NCBI RefSeq assembly: GCF_030272615.1
Contig: NC_081408.1
Location: 619,934,476-619,998,475 of the forward strand
Reading direction: 5' to 3'
DNA: 64,000 bases
Source of the DNA: Cryptomeria japonica
Lineage: Eukaryota; Streptophyta; Pinopsida; Cupressales; Cupressaceae
The position numbers and the translations under genes are program-made. How positions within the stretch are numbered: the stretch's first letter is position 1; every line of letters begins with the position of its first letter. Positions 25,022 to 38,163 of the stretch are shown here, piece after piece. The notes beneath the pieces were generated by a model. It was not told the origin of the DNA. It was given only the letters and a program-made list of their open reading frames with translations, and made no database searches.

Positions 25022-25798
25022 GATTTATCTTTTGAAAAATAAGGTGCACATCTCCCTATCTTGGTAGCTGGCAATGGTTTTGTGTGTTGTTCTGTACAGA
25101 AGGGAGTGTGCCCACTGCAGGTTTTATTTCCATCGGGTTGCAGTCTGATAAAAAAAAAAAATCTCTTATCTTTCTGTCCTTTTCAAACAAAACTATTATG
25201 CACAGAAGGAAAAGAAGAGCAAACATTCTTTGGCAGGCATTTAGGTATCATTTCATTCCAAAATTTAGAGATTTTTTTGGCGGTTTTTGCAGCTGCATTA
25301 CTCGTAAGTTATTTCCTCCCATTTTACCCATCTTGTGGTAGATATTCAAAGTCATGGCTTCCTTCAACTTTAGAGTTTTGCTTGTATTTTTGTTTTGTCA
25401 CACTAGGTTATAGATCTTCTTTGATTGTTGCCTGTAAATTTGTAGTGGTTGTTGATGTAAATTTTAGAATTTATTGTGTCTTTGATCAAGCTTCTCATAA
25501 TTTACAAATATATTTTTGTTCATGGATTGTGTTTTAAGCTACTCAATAGATTTTTCTTGTTGTCTTGAATATATTTGATACGAAGTCACATTGTGGAATC
25601 CTTTATCATGTCTCGTACGAAATCACAATATAGAATTCTTTGGCATCATCTTTGTATCTATGGAGTCTAGAGATTCTAGTTGCCTTTAATCAATTCTTCT
25701 TCAGATATCAAAGTTACCAAGTTACTAGATTCAGCATATATGCACATCTTATCCACACTAGATTCATTCTATGTATTATAAATACACCAATTTTAACT

Positions 25799-25892
25799 CT
25801 TCTTTTACTTCCACACCTAGATTAGGATCAATAGTTAAGATGTGTCTTCTTTTACTTCCACACCTAGATTAGGATCAATAGTTAAGATGTGT
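25799..25892. repeat. 47-bp tandem duplication
   Basis: Two copies of a 47-bp unit containing ACTTCCACACCTAGATTAGG, nearly identical. Confidence 0.85.
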
Positions 25893-26249
25893 TTGAATGT
25901 AGCATTTAAACAGTTTGATTTTTATTTTTGTTTTAACAATCACACCCATTACCAAACATTACTGCTACATGTCACAAACATTAAAAAATATATTGCTATA
26001 AAATCAACACTTTACATTCCACAAACATTAGAAATCAAAGACACACTGTTGATGTTCACCAAAAATCAGCATAGGGGCACTCAAACAAAGGTATAGGAAC
26101 CCCCAAGGCATTCGGTGAGAGATACAAGGTCCTCTTGCTTGATCGAAAATGTTTTCATTCATTGCAAGGCTATATGATTTTTTAGGTCATAAAAAAATAT
26201 TACTTTAAGGAAAGATGATTGAAGGAACTCTAGAACTTCTTTGGTTGTA

Positions 26250-26305
26250 TTGTTTGTTCCACAAGTGAAGAACTTATTCATTGTTTGTCCCACAAGTGAA
26301 GAAGA
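26250..26305. repeat. 31-bp tandem duplication
   Basis: TTGTTTGTTCCACAAGTGAA recurs 31 bp later with minor change. Confidence 0.7.
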
Positions 26306-27326
26306 AAAAGCTCAGTGCACCCGGTTTCAATAAATGGGATTTAGAGAAAACTACAAAACCAAACGCAAAATTTCTTATGCGTGCACCCAATTCTCAATGT
26401 TCATTAGGATTACTATAGTGATTTTTTTATTACCAATGGGTTGTTTTTTCCCTTTGTATTTTTAATGATTCTGATATTCTTCTTTGACAAGTCACTTCCA
26501 ACTATGATCAATCAAAACAGAATTTTATTATCTTAATTGTTTCTGACAATGTCTTTTTTGAATCTTCTAAGAAGTCATGCATTTGTAATCCATGCCACCA
26601 TTATAAGATATTTGCTAACTTATGTGTCTTTGAATGTGCCTTCTTTAATCTTTTGAATTTATCTCAATCAAGAGGAATTCAAATGGACTCACAGTTGGGC
26701 ATGCCTTTAAGGTTCACTCTTGCTATGCGACGATTCAGGAGACAATCATTGAAGTTTAATGTTCAACTTTTACTGATAAAAATTTATCTTCCTGATTTCT
26801 TTTAGGAGTTCCTATGATAGTTGTGATGACAATGAATTACTAGTCCTGCTTTTTAGTAGAATCACAAACATATACACTTTTGACATTTATCTTTGTAATA
26901 AAAGCAATTTATCAGTGAGATATAGCATTAGATTTAGTTGACGTGCTAGTGTCTATTACATTGATGGATCAGCTAAGAACATGCCTTTGATTTTTGAAAA
27001 TGGACAAAAAAATTAAAAACAAAAAAACTCTCCCATCATTTATATGGAAGACAAATAAACAATTCTATTCTTAAGATTTATGTTATAGTTAGTGAAGAGA
27101 CACTAATAAAAAATTTGTAATAGTGATTTTTTTTTTTACATTTGCTAATTGCATGAATATTCCTTTTCTTGATTAAGGTTATGAAATTTAATTTGTGTTA
27201 CTATGCAGTGGATGCAGTTTCACCAAAAGTAGTGCCATTGGTTATTCCCAACGAAGTAAAGAAATGTTTCCATGAATCAACAAAAAGCCTTTTTATAGTT
27301 TCTATGAAGGTATTTGAAATACATAT

Positions 27327-28657
27327 GGGGGGGGGGGGGGGGGGGGGAGCGGCCAGGGGGGTGAATTAGTTTTCACCGAATTAATCCAATTAAGCACAAT
27401 CTCATATTTCAATCAACTGCAACAAGAATAAAAATAAACGTAATAACAACAACACACATAACACCAAGATTTTGATGTGGAAAACCCAGTTAAGGGAAAA
27501 ACCACGGTGGGAACCTACCCACAATATGATGATACTCTATACTAGTATGTGTAAATATGATAATGGATAATGGGTAATGTACATGCATTTAGGCACACTG
27601 CCTAGAGCTCACTGCTCAAGATACAATGAACCAAAAGGCTCCAACCCTCAGGGAAGGTTCACTACCTTACAATAATGATCGGACTACAATCCGGATTACA
27701 TGAACTGCAAAAACAACATTTTCTAATGCTTGATGATAGTTTCGGTTAAGCTCATTTGTCTTCTCTACAACAATTTCTACTCAATACACCATACCAAAGG
27801 ATAAATTTTCTTATGTGCATATACACCACTCTCTGATAATGCAGACACCACATCGACACCCAAATTACATGAATCTAACACCTATTTATACAATTCATCA
27901 ACCTTGACTACAAGATTGACCAAACCCTCAATCCTTAATTACACAATTACATCACATGATACATAAATCAACCACCATACCAATATAATGTCATAGATGA
28001 CATAGCATGGACCTAAACCAAATCTCCAAACATGCATCACCATCGAAAATCTCATCAAGATCAACCGCAACACACTACACCAGCAGAAATACTGCATAAC
28101 ACAAAGAATATCATCGGATTAACAAAATTACCAATACCGTGCACAATGATAAATGCGCACCAACAAAATAAATAGGAAACGATCAATAAACACCAACAAG
28201 AACATTAAAACCATCTGCAATAGTTGCACCAACACCACTTATTCAAATCTTCATCAATCAACATGCTAAATCTCAAGAACACTTAACAACAACAATTCAG
28301 ACTAGAAAGATAACTTGCGGAGCACCAAATCATGAACCATCTGAAATAAAGATACACATGAACACCCAAAACCTTCTCCCAAATCTGCAACCAAAGATAG
28401 TCATACCGGAGCACAACAAATCAAATACAAGACTCTGCCAGCCACTTAACATAGAAGAACAATCTTCAAATCAGAATCCACAACTCAACCAAATAGTATC
28501 ATGGAATCAATAAATAATGAAGTATATATACTAGAGATACTTCGTACTGAATCACAAAACCAACCAAATAAATTCTTTGCAATCACTGGAACACCAAACA
28601 CAAGAATATGTTGATATCAATAACAACAACATGTCCTAGCAACAACAATATCCAACA
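27327..28657 (-). repeat. 3' LTR of element A (outer end abnormal)
   Basis: Aligns with 39345-41614 minus its insertion. The inner end is clean (CCAACA at 28657, before the polypurine tract). The outer end lacks the TGTTAGCAAC terminus seen at 39326 and instead has 21 consecutive G at 27327-27347, then AGCGGCCA and seven G. Confidence 0.85.
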
Positions 28658-28671
28658 ATCTCCCCCTTTGG
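28658..28671 (-). other. Terminal polypurine tract, element A
   Basis: Reads CCAAAGGGGGAGAT on the minus strand next to the TGTTGGATA start of the 3' LTR, the same module as in elements 1 and 2. Confidence 0.82.
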
Positions 28672-28802
28672 CATTGATGACAACATATGGATGTGAAAGA
28701 CAATCAATGCAAAGGAATAGATCAACACCATCAAACTGCAACAAATTCTCCCTAAGATCATGCATACAAATATTCAAAGATAAAGCAATTTTTCACATGC
28801 TT

Positions 28803-28816
28803 CTCTCCCCCTTTGA
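28803..28816 (-). other. Upstream polypurine module, element A
   Basis: Reads GTCAAAGGGGGAGAG on the minus strand after a TTGACATTGTT context, about 150 bp before the terminal tract, as in element 1. Confidence 0.65.
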
Positions 28817-29021
28817 CAACAATGTCAAAGACATAATACAAATAATTCTTCTCTCCTAAGAACTCACCTTCTAAGAAGGAAAATCTCCCCCTAAGGATAA
28901 ATTCACAACTGAACATTTGACCCACACACTGACTACTACGGTTGAGTAGCAGGACCAACTCATCAACACAGATAAAGAGATAAAGCTTTGAAATCCACCA
29001 GATTGATGCAACTCCATGCAT

Positions 29022-32000
29022 CTAGTTTTCAGCAGGAGAGGCAGAGACCCCTAACTTATCTCTCAAACAGATAAATGTATCTGCAGGCAAAGGTTTAGTG
29101 AAAATATATGCAATCTGATCCTTTTGTAGATACATATTCCAATCTAACTTCTTCATCATTAAATTTCTCCCTCAAGAAATGATACTTAATCGACACATAC
29201 TTTGTTATAGAATGCATAATGGATTCTTGGAAATATTTATAGCACTTGAATTATCACAATATATAATAGTAGGATCATCATAAATCACTCTAATATCCTT
29301 CAACATCCGCTTCATCCAAACTATCCAAGTACAGCTGCTAGCAACAACAATGTATTCAGCTTTAGCAATAGATAGAGATACAACATCTTGCTTCTTACTA
29401 GACCATGAAATCAACTTCTTTCCCAAAAAGAAAGCTCGACTGATAGTTCTCTTCTGTTCATCAACATCACCTACCCAATTAGCATCAGTATAAGAACATA
29501 GCGGGAAATCATCACTCTTCAGATACCATAAACCATAGTCAACAATCCCCTTCAACTATCTGAAAATCCTCTTTACAACAGTGACATGAGTCTCTTTAGG
29601 ATCAACTTGAAATCTAGCACAAAGACAAATAGTGAGCATAATATTTGGTCTAGTCTGAGTTAAGTACAACAATCCACCAACCATAGATCTATACAAATTC
29701 TGATTAACTTTCTAAAATTCATCATTCTTAGACAACTTGCGTCCAGTCACTATAGGAGTTCCAACAAGTTTAAAATCAGCTAACCCAAACTTCTTCAACA
29801 ATTCTTTCACATACTTGATTGAGAAATGAAAATATCTTTACCGGTTTAAGTAATCAGCAATCCTAAGAATAATTTCATTTCACCTATTATAGACATCTCA
29901 AATTCCTTTTGCATATCATTAACAAATTTTATACTCAAATCATCATCTCCTCCAAAAATGATATTATCAACAAAGACTTCAATAATCAAAATGTTATCAT
30001 TATCAACCTTAAAGTATAAATTACTATTAGCAGTACCTTTACAATCTAGCATACTAGCAGTACCTTTACAATCCCAACTTCAACAAATACTTATCCAATC
30101 TAGCATACTAGGCTCTAGGGGCTTTCTTAAGTCCATACCGTGCTTTCTTTAATTTGCATACCATATATCCTTTATCTGATAAAAAAAATCCATCTGGTTG
30201 CTCAATGTAGGCTTCCTCCCAAAGATCACCATTCAAAAAGGATGACTTGACATCCATTTGATATACCTTGAAATTCTTTAAGCAGCATATGCAAGAAGCA
30301 ATCTAACAACTTCAATTCTAGCTACTGGAGCAAAAATATCCTCATAATCAATTCCTTCCATCTGAGAATACCCTTTACATACCAGTCTCACTTTGTTTCT
30401 AACAACTTCATCAATTTCATTCAATTTATTCTGGAACACCCATTTAGCGCCAATTACATTCTTCTCTTTAGGCATCAGAAGAAGCTCCCAAGTGTTGTTC
30501 TCCATATTATTCAGCTCTTCTTCCATTTCTTTTATCCAATTTTCATCTTTACATGCTTCTGCAACATCTTTAGGCTCAATCTTTGAAATCAAGCATATCT
30601 CTTCAACAATAATCCTTCTCCTAGTCATCACACCTTTATTCTTATCACTAATAATCCAATTTTTTGAATGAATCAATCTTACATACCTCGAAGTCTTCTA
30701 ATTGTTCTAATTTTTAGGCTCTTGCACTTCCTCACCGGTAGTAGCAATATCTAGATTGACTATCTCCACCAGATCATTTGCTTCAAGATCTCAGTCTATG
30801 TAGGCTTTGAAATGACAGCTTCATCATCAAATTCATATCCGCATGCTCTGATCTACTTTCCAATACATTCATCCACCTCCACATTTGTTCTCTCCACTAT
30901 CTTTCTCAGTCTCTTATTGTAACACCGGTACGCCTTTCTCTTAGTAGAAAATCCCATGAAGATTCCTTCATCACATCTTGCATCAAAATTTCATATATCC
31001 TCATCTCTCTTGATATAACATTTACTTCCAAAAGCTCTAAAATATCTAACTATAGGAGCATGACCAAACCATAGATCATAAGGAGTCTTACCGAAATCAC
31101 CTTTTATATGCATCGGGTTGAATGTGTAAACAACAGTGCTAACAACTTCTCTCCAAACAGTTTGTGCAACATTTCCTTCAATCAACATAATCTTGGCATC
31201 ATCCAAAATGGACTTGTTCTTCCTTTCAACAACTCCATTCTGCCGAGGGGTTCTAGGAGGAGATAATTGTCTTCTAATTCCATTCCTCTAATAGAATGTA
31301 TCAAACTCTCCTGATGTAAATTCTACTCCTCTGTTAGATCTTAGGCACTTCAACTTCAATCATGTCTTAGTCTCCACTTTAGGTTTGAATATCTTGAATT
31401 TCTCCAATGCTTCTAATTTCTCCCTTAGAAAGGTAACCCACATCATCCTTGAATAATCATCAATCAACAACATGAAATATATGTCACCCTACATGCTCTC
31501 ACTCTTGTAGGACCACATAAGTCAGTATGCAGAAGATCTAACAATTCATTAGATGATTACAACTTACTCTTAAATGAAGTTCTTGTTTTCTTTTCCAACC
31601 TACATTCCTTACATATTAGATTAGCAGGCTTCACAATCTTAGGCAAATCTCTAACATCTTGAGTAGAACTTATCCTTACCATGCAATCAAAATTAACATG
31701 ACACATCCTCCTATTCCGTAACCTTCATCAATCTGAGCAATCGAACAACTTTTCTCACTAGCATTCAAGTGAAAGATATTACTTTTAGTCTTAGTCCTTG
31801 ATGCGGTCTCCATACCAGAGGCATTTAGGATCTTGCATTTACCATTCTTGAATTGAAAATCACATCCCTTGTCAACCATCTGCCCAACACTTAAAAGATT
31901 ATGCTTCAAACCTTCAACATACAAGACATCATCAGTATTGTGCTTACCATTAAAAGATATAGAACCTCTACCATGAATCACACAAGCTTTATTATCTCCG

Positions 32001-32200
32001 AATCTCACTATTTCACCATCATACCTTTCCATACTCATAAATTTACTTTTATCACATGTCATATGATGTTAACAACCACTGTCAATTACCCATTCATCTT
32101 TCTCTTCAATCTTAGCAGCCAAAGCTTTCTCATCAACAATGCAGCTTGTAGGATTCACTGGTACTAGATCATCTTCCTTGATAGCAATAAATACAAACTC
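29022..32200 (-). pseudogene. Element A Pol remnant (protease, integrase, RT, RNase H)
   Basis: Pieces in several frames in Copia order. A protease segment near 32060-32090 has DSGC followed by a stop and then HHMTCDKSKF, and LKHNLLSVGQ follows. An integrase C-terminal part is at 30991-31206 (FGKTPYDLWFG). The RT fingers and palm are at 30278-30676 (WIKEMEEEL, GAKWVF, GIDYEDIFAPVAR). The RT active site near 29960 reads FVDN instead of YVDD. RNase H is at 29205-29555 (YTDANWVGD, AEYIVVASS, YCDNSSAI), then TKPLPADTF near the end and a stop at 29022. Many stops and frame changes make it non-functional. The GKKLISWSSKKQ type of RNase H text is typical of SIRE-lineage Copia elements. Confidence 0.85.
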
Positions 32201-32287
32201 ATCTTCTGAATTCCCATTCTTTGATACTTCATCTGTCACACCTTCATTAGCAGTATAATATCATCTCTTCTGATTTTTGTACTCCCA

Positions 32288-33042
32288 TTAGGACTTATAG
32301 GGCATATCATTCTTATCATGCTTCTCATATCTATCATACTTATCAGATCTATCATGTCTTTCAAATTTATCATGTTTATCATATCTAGACATTATTTCAG
32401 GGCACCTAGAAGGAAAATGTCCTATCTTATTACAAGAGAAACATTTCAAAGGTAACTTTCCATCATACTTACCAACTCCCTTAGGAAATCTCTGAGCAAT
32501 AAGGGCTTCAAGCTCATCCAATTCTCTTTCTTTCTCTTCCATTTCTCTCTTTTCTCTTTCATATCTAGATACCCAACATGAATTTTCTCCCAGATCATAC
32601 TTATGCTTCCCGGATACAAAGGCTCTGAATGCAGTCTCAGATTTTCCATGTGATTCTCCAAATTCACTCAACTCAAATACAGCCAACTTTCCAACCAGCA
32701 TGTCTCTAGTCACTGTGGTCACACTCTGAATTTCATCAATAGCAACTACTTTATGTTTGTAAGCAGGAGGCAATGATCTCAGCACTTTAGCAACAATCTC
32801 ATCTTCTTCAAGAGTTCCACCAACACATTTGATGTTCATGCATTCACCTTAGCCATAAAGGATGTTATGTTTTCATCTTCTCCCATCTCTAATGCTTCAT
32901 TCTTCCCTTTCAAACTTTTCAACTTAGCTACTTTGACTTGCACATCTCCTTCATACAGGGTCTCTAATTTCTTCCAAATCTCATGCGCAGTCTACAAACC
33001 CATCACATTTGTCATCTTTGAATCGATCAAGGCACTTAGAAA
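32288..33042 (-). pseudogene. Element A Gag, C-terminal part
   Basis: Minus-strand frame with LPPAYKHKV, typical of the Copia Gag core, and one CCHC zinc knuckle (CFSCNKIGHFPSRC) followed by a His/Asp/Lys-rich tail. The frame also runs upstream through 32840-33042 with a stop. It is separated from its N-terminal part (39058-39284) by the insertion of element B. Confidence 0.85.
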
Positions 33043-33936
33043 TGTAAGAAAGTTAAGTAGCGGAAACAACTTCCTACACTAACCTTGAGAGGAGGGTAAT
33101 GCAAAACTTTTTCAGATCATTACAACAGTTACAGAAAATAGAAATAGATATAATAGCAATCATACCACAACACAATGATTTACGTGGGGAAAACCCTTTC
33201 GGGAGAAAAACCCCAGCCTCCAAAAGCAGCTCAATATTTTATTCAGCAATCAAAAACAGATTACAACATACTTGCAGAGCAAACTCTTCGCAGGAGTACC
33301 ACTAATTAGAGATTCAGAGGCAACTCAATAGCCATAAGACTCTTACACACAACCTCTATCTCACACACCTCATAAATAGGAGATACAATACAAGAAACCG
33401 TCAAACGGTATTACAAAACCATGGGCTAAAACCACCCAATAAGGTGTAGCCGACCTTATCTCCCTTCTAGACGCCCTATGACATGTTAAAGCACACATTA
33501 ACATGTGTCGCTCCCCTTTACAACTCATTTATGTATCCGATACAAATTATTTTTCCTATTTCAGGAGTACAAACTTCCGGAGGCCATAACTTGAGAACCG
33601 GGTGTCCGATTGACGAACCGTTTGAAGCGCCGGAAAGCTCACGAAGTGCTCTATCACCTCGTAACTAGCTTCATCGGTTACGACCACTTTTTAGGGCGTT
33701 TCGGAGCCTCTAAAGTCCCTAAAATTAAGTTTAAATATTTTATGGCACCCCTCCAAGACGAAAACATTAATATCTTCAAAACTAGCTGTGACCTTGCGAC
33801 GCAACTTTACCAGAATGCTTATCTAACCAACCAGAAGCTTTAGGGAGAGTTTCGCACCATTTCGTGCTCAAATGAAAACTTACTATAAATAGTAACCTCG
33901 CATAAATGCAAGGTTGAGACACCATTTTTTTCAACA
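33043..33936 (-). repeat. 3' LTR of element B
   Basis: Begins TGTAAGAAAG and ends TCAACA on the plus strand; same length as the copy at 38164-39057. Confidence 0.95.
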
Positions 33937-33950
33937 AATCTCCCACTTGT
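33937..33950 (-). other. Polypurine tract, element B
   Basis: Reads CAAGTGGGAGATT on the minus strand, directly before the 3' LTR. Confidence 0.8.
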
Positions 33951-33992
33951 CGAACACCTTGCAAGAGCGGAAGGGAATGTCAACACAATGAA

Positions 33993-36900
33993 TCAATTGC
34001 TAGGGGCCATAAGGCCCATAGACTCTGAACACCATCTGAACTTCTCTGTGCTCACAGCCTTAGTTAAAGCATCTGTAACATTTATCAAAGTTTCCACCTT
34101 AACCAGCTTCACCCTACCATCTTCGACCATATCTCTAACAAAATGATACTGAACATCAATATGTTTGGTCCGGGCATGAAATGTCGGGTTCTTAGCTAGG
34201 CTAATTGCACTCTGACTGTCACAGTAAACTGTCACTGTACCTTGTTTTATTCCAATATCCGAACACAGTCTCTTAAGCCAAATGGCCTCTTTACAAGCAT
34301 GAGTAGCTGCCATATACTCTGCTTCAGTAGTGGATAAAGCAACCACAGCCTGTCGCTTACTCATCCAACTAATTGCACCACCAAACAAAGTAAACACATA
34401 AGCACTGGTGGAACTTCTGCTATCAATATCACCTGCCCAATCTGAATCCACATAACCATGGATATCAAGGGAAGTCATGTCTCCAACTGAATTACCATGA
34501 TAACACAAAGAATACTCTGAAGTACCCTTCAAATATCTGAAGACTCTTTTGACTGCATCCCAATGAACTCTACCAGGATTAGACATATATCTAGAAAGTA
34601 CTCCCACTGCTTGGGCAATATCTGGTCTAGTACAGACCATAGCATACATCAAGCTTCCAACCGCACTCTGGTAAGGCACTCTACTCATGTCTTCCATCTC
34701 CAATGGGGATGTAGGACAATCTGAAATAGATAGTTTCATTCCAACTGTAAAAGGAACACTCAATGGTCTACAATTCTGGATGTTGAACCTCTGTAACACT
34801 GAATTCACATACTTACTCTGGCCTAGCCATAGCTTTCTGTTCACCCTATCTCTTCTAATTTCCATCCCAAGAATGTGCTTTGCTGCACCAAGATCTTTCA
34901 TTTCAAATTTAACAATGAGCTAAGACTTCAGTTCTGAAATCATACCTTTCCCTTTACCAATGAATAACATATCATCAACATACAATGCAATGAATAAGAA
35001 ATGATCACCATAAGATTTATAATAAACACAGTGATCTGATTTAGAACGTTCAAATCCCAAACTCAACACATATGTATCAAATTTCTGATACCACATCCTA
35101 GGACTTTGTTTGAGGCCATACAAAGATTTCTTCAATTTACAGACCAAATTACTTTTGCCTTTCACCACATAGTGCTCCGGCTGTGTCATATAAATATCTT
35201 CCTCCAAATCACCATGAAGGAAAGCAGTTTTCACATCCATTTGCTCAACCTCTAAATCATAAGCAGTAGCAATAGAAAGCAAAAATCTAATGGACGTCAT
35301 TTTTGCAACAGGAGAAAATATCTCACCGTAATCAACACCCTCAACCTGAGAGTAGCCTTTTGCAACCAACCTTGCTTTATACTTCTCAATGCTTCCATCT
35401 GAACCAATCTTTTTCTTGAACACCCATTTACAACCAACAAGTTTTCGTCCTTCAGGCAATGGTACAAGATCCCATGTATCATTCTTTTTCAAAGCTGCCA
35501 TTTCTTCCTCCATAGCAATCTTCCAGGATTCTGCATCATTCATACCTAATGCCTCTTCTACAGATTTCGGTTCATCCACACTAGTATTCAGAGCAAAAAT
35601 ACATCTCCAATCATCAGGTGAATACCTTTCTGGTGGTTGTCTATGTCTTGTAGACCTTCGAACAAGCTGAGTTGGAGGTTCTTCCTCCTCTTCTGAAGAT
35701 TCAGAGCTAAACGAGCTCTCCTCAAATTCTTGCCTATCTAGGGGTCTCGATTCAACTCTTTCAGGTGTAGAAGGAAGTTGAATCACATCTTCTTTTTTAG
35801 TCTGTTCTGGCTGCAATGTAACAGAAGGAGACTTAATTTCTCTAAAAATAACACTTCTACTGTGAATTACCTTTTGTGCAACAGGGTCCCAAAGCTTGTA
35901 TCCTTTCACACCATAACTATACCCGATGAAGATACATTTCACAGCCTTGTTCTCCAATTTTTTTCGCTTCTCCTTTGGCACATGTGCATATGCCTCGCAA
36001 CCAAAAACTCTAAGATGTCTCAATGAAGGCTTGTGACCTGACCATGCTTCCATAGGCGTTTTATCAACAAGAGCTGATGTAGGAGACCTGTTAATCAGGT
36101 AGCAAGCAGTGGCAACAGCTTCAGCCCAAAACTTTTGTTCGAGACCAGCACCACTCAACATACTCCTAGCCTTCTCCATCAGTGTCCTGTTCATTCTTTC
36201 TGCAACTCCATTCTGCTGTGGAGAATACGGAGTTGTCTTCTGCCTGTTAATTCCACAGTCTTTACAAAATCTATCAAAATCATTAGAGCAAAACTCACCG
36301 CCATTATCAGTTCTCAAACATTTTATTTTCTTTCCAGTCTGCAACTCAACCATTGCTTTAAATTCTTTAAAACGACTAAAAACTTCAGATTTACTCTTTA
36401 GAAAATATACCCATGTCCTTCTACTAAAATCGTCAATAAATGAAACATAATATGTGGATTTTCCAATCGAAGAGACATCTACTGAACCAAACACATCAGA
36501 ATGGATAAGATCCAAAACACCACAAGTTTTATGAGAACTCGAGTAAAACTGAACGCGGTTTTGTTTTCCATAAATGCAATGCTCACAGAAATCAAAGTCA
36601 AGATTACAATCATTCAAACCTTCAACAAGGTTTTTATTTTTCAAGGTCCTTAGACCCTTTTCTCCAATGTGACCAAGTCTCTGGTGCCATAACATAGTCT
36701 TCTCTGCAGGTAACTTTGCTTCAAACGAAAGAGCACCCTTAGGTACCCAAAAACCATTTCCATCTGCTGAAGGTGAAACCTTCAAATCTTCCAGTGAAGT
36801 ATCTGCAGATTTACTTTTTACAGAAGTGCTATTACACTCAACAGTGTATGCTTCAAGCTTATACAAAGTGCCAAACCTGACACCTCTAGCAACTACCATA

Positions 36901-38039
36901 GCACCCTTAATCATCTTACATCCTGCTTCAGAAAAGACTACCTGCACACCTGCATCTATCAGTTTGCTCACAGATAACAGGTTTTGTTTTAATCTAGGGA
37001 TATGCAGCACACCATTAATCCTTTTTATTCTACCATCAGAAAACCTGATTCTAACTTTACCTCGACCAACAATGTCTAGAGGTGAATCATCATCCAAGTA
37101 CACCTTACCTCCATTAAATCCTTCATATTCAGAAAACCAATCTCTATTGGAAGTCATATGAAAAGATGCACCTAAGTCAATTAGCCAGGCATCATTACCT
37201 GCATGAGTCGCCAAAGCCGCAATAAATGCATCGCCATCTTCCTTGTCAGACTCAGAATCAGAATCGAACTTTTTCTTTTTCTTCTTCTTCTTTTCTTCTT
37301 TGCAGTCCTTACGGATGTGACCCGGTTTACCGCAATTCCAGCAAATGACTTTAGACTTTCTAGGAGATTTCGATCTCCCTTTGGATTTGGATTTGCCGCG
37401 CTTCTCATTCTTCTTGCCTTTCTCTTTAGGTCTTCCACGAACGGTTAGGGCTTCCTTTGAACTGATGGATACCTTCCTTCACATCTCTTCACCGAGTAGG
37501 GCACCCACCACGTCTTCAGATTTCAAAACAATAGAAGTACTACCGATAGCCATAACAAGAGAATCCCATGAATCAGGCAAAGAACAAAGCAAGATCTGAC
37601 ATTTCTCCTCCTCGTCCATCTTAACACCGACGGATACTAATTGAGCCACCAACATATTGAATGCTTCCAGGTGGTCTGCAATTCGTCCACCCTCTTCCAT
37701 CTTCAAGGAATACAATTTCTTTCTTAAGAAAATTTGATTTAATAAAAATTTCACTTGATACATCTCACCAAGCTTAGTCCATAGCTTCTTTGCAGAGTTT
37801 TCTTCATGGACATTGATTAGAACAGAGTCTGCCAAGCACAGTCTGATTAGACCCTTGGCTTTTCGGTCCATAACATCATACTGAGTTGCCGCAGTAGGAT
37901 CTAAGGGCCTTTGGACATTCGCATCAACAACATCCCAAAGATCTCGATCTATTAGCAGATCTTCCATCTTCAGCTTCCACATCTCAAAATTACTTCCATT
38001 AAATTTCTCCACCTCTATTCTCCTTGACGAACTCGCCAT
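33993..38039 (-). pseudogene. Element B Gag-Pol polyprotein, one frame with two stops
   Basis: A single minus-strand frame of 1,349 codons starting at ATG 38039. Gag has FNGSNFEMWKLKMEDLL and a zinc knuckle CWNCGKPGHIRKDC. The protease motif reads DLGAS where family members have D-S/T-G. Integrase has the HHCC finger (HQRLGHIG...CEHC) and D-D-E residues in HSDVFG, RTDNGGEF and QNGVAERMNRT. RT has KARLVAKGYSQ, DVKTAFLHGDL and the catalytic YVDD at about 34968-34984. RNase H has DSDWAGD, STTEAEYMA and YCDSQSAI. Only two stops break it, at 37479 (TGA, likely from CGA) and 34920 (TAG, likely from CAG). With the protease change, this copy is probably inactive. Tork/Tnt1-type lineage is likely but not proven. 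Confidence 0.93.
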
Positions 38040-38149
38040 CTGAATATTCTTGCAACAAGATCAAAAAGTGTCTTCTGCACAAGCTCCCACTCAAATCTGG
38101 ATTAGTTCAAAAAACCCAACTGCCCACAATTGAAACCAAAGGTGATCAA

Positions 38150-38161
38150 GCTCTGATACCA
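38150..38161 (-). other. Primer-binding site, element B
   Basis: Reads TGGTATCAGAGC on the minus strand, 2 bases from the 5' LTR; initiator-Met tRNA type. Confidence 0.9.
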
Positions 38162-38163
38162 CT

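Larger units (their letters stand above)
25022..27326. other. Intergenic, no gene recognised
   Basis: AT-rich sequence. The open frame at 25061-25537 is hydrophobic with no recognisable motif and no splice context, so it is not called. Small tandem repeats lie at 25799-25892 and 26250-26305. Confidence 0.5.

Noticed and set aside
25061-25537. 158-codon plus-strand frame
   Set aside because: Hydrophobic, Phe/Cys/Leu-rich, no motif, no homologous copy, in T-rich sequence where long frames arise by chance.
36109-36450. 113-codon plus-strand frame in element B
   Set aside because: Antisense of the integrase region of the minus-strand Gag-Pol.
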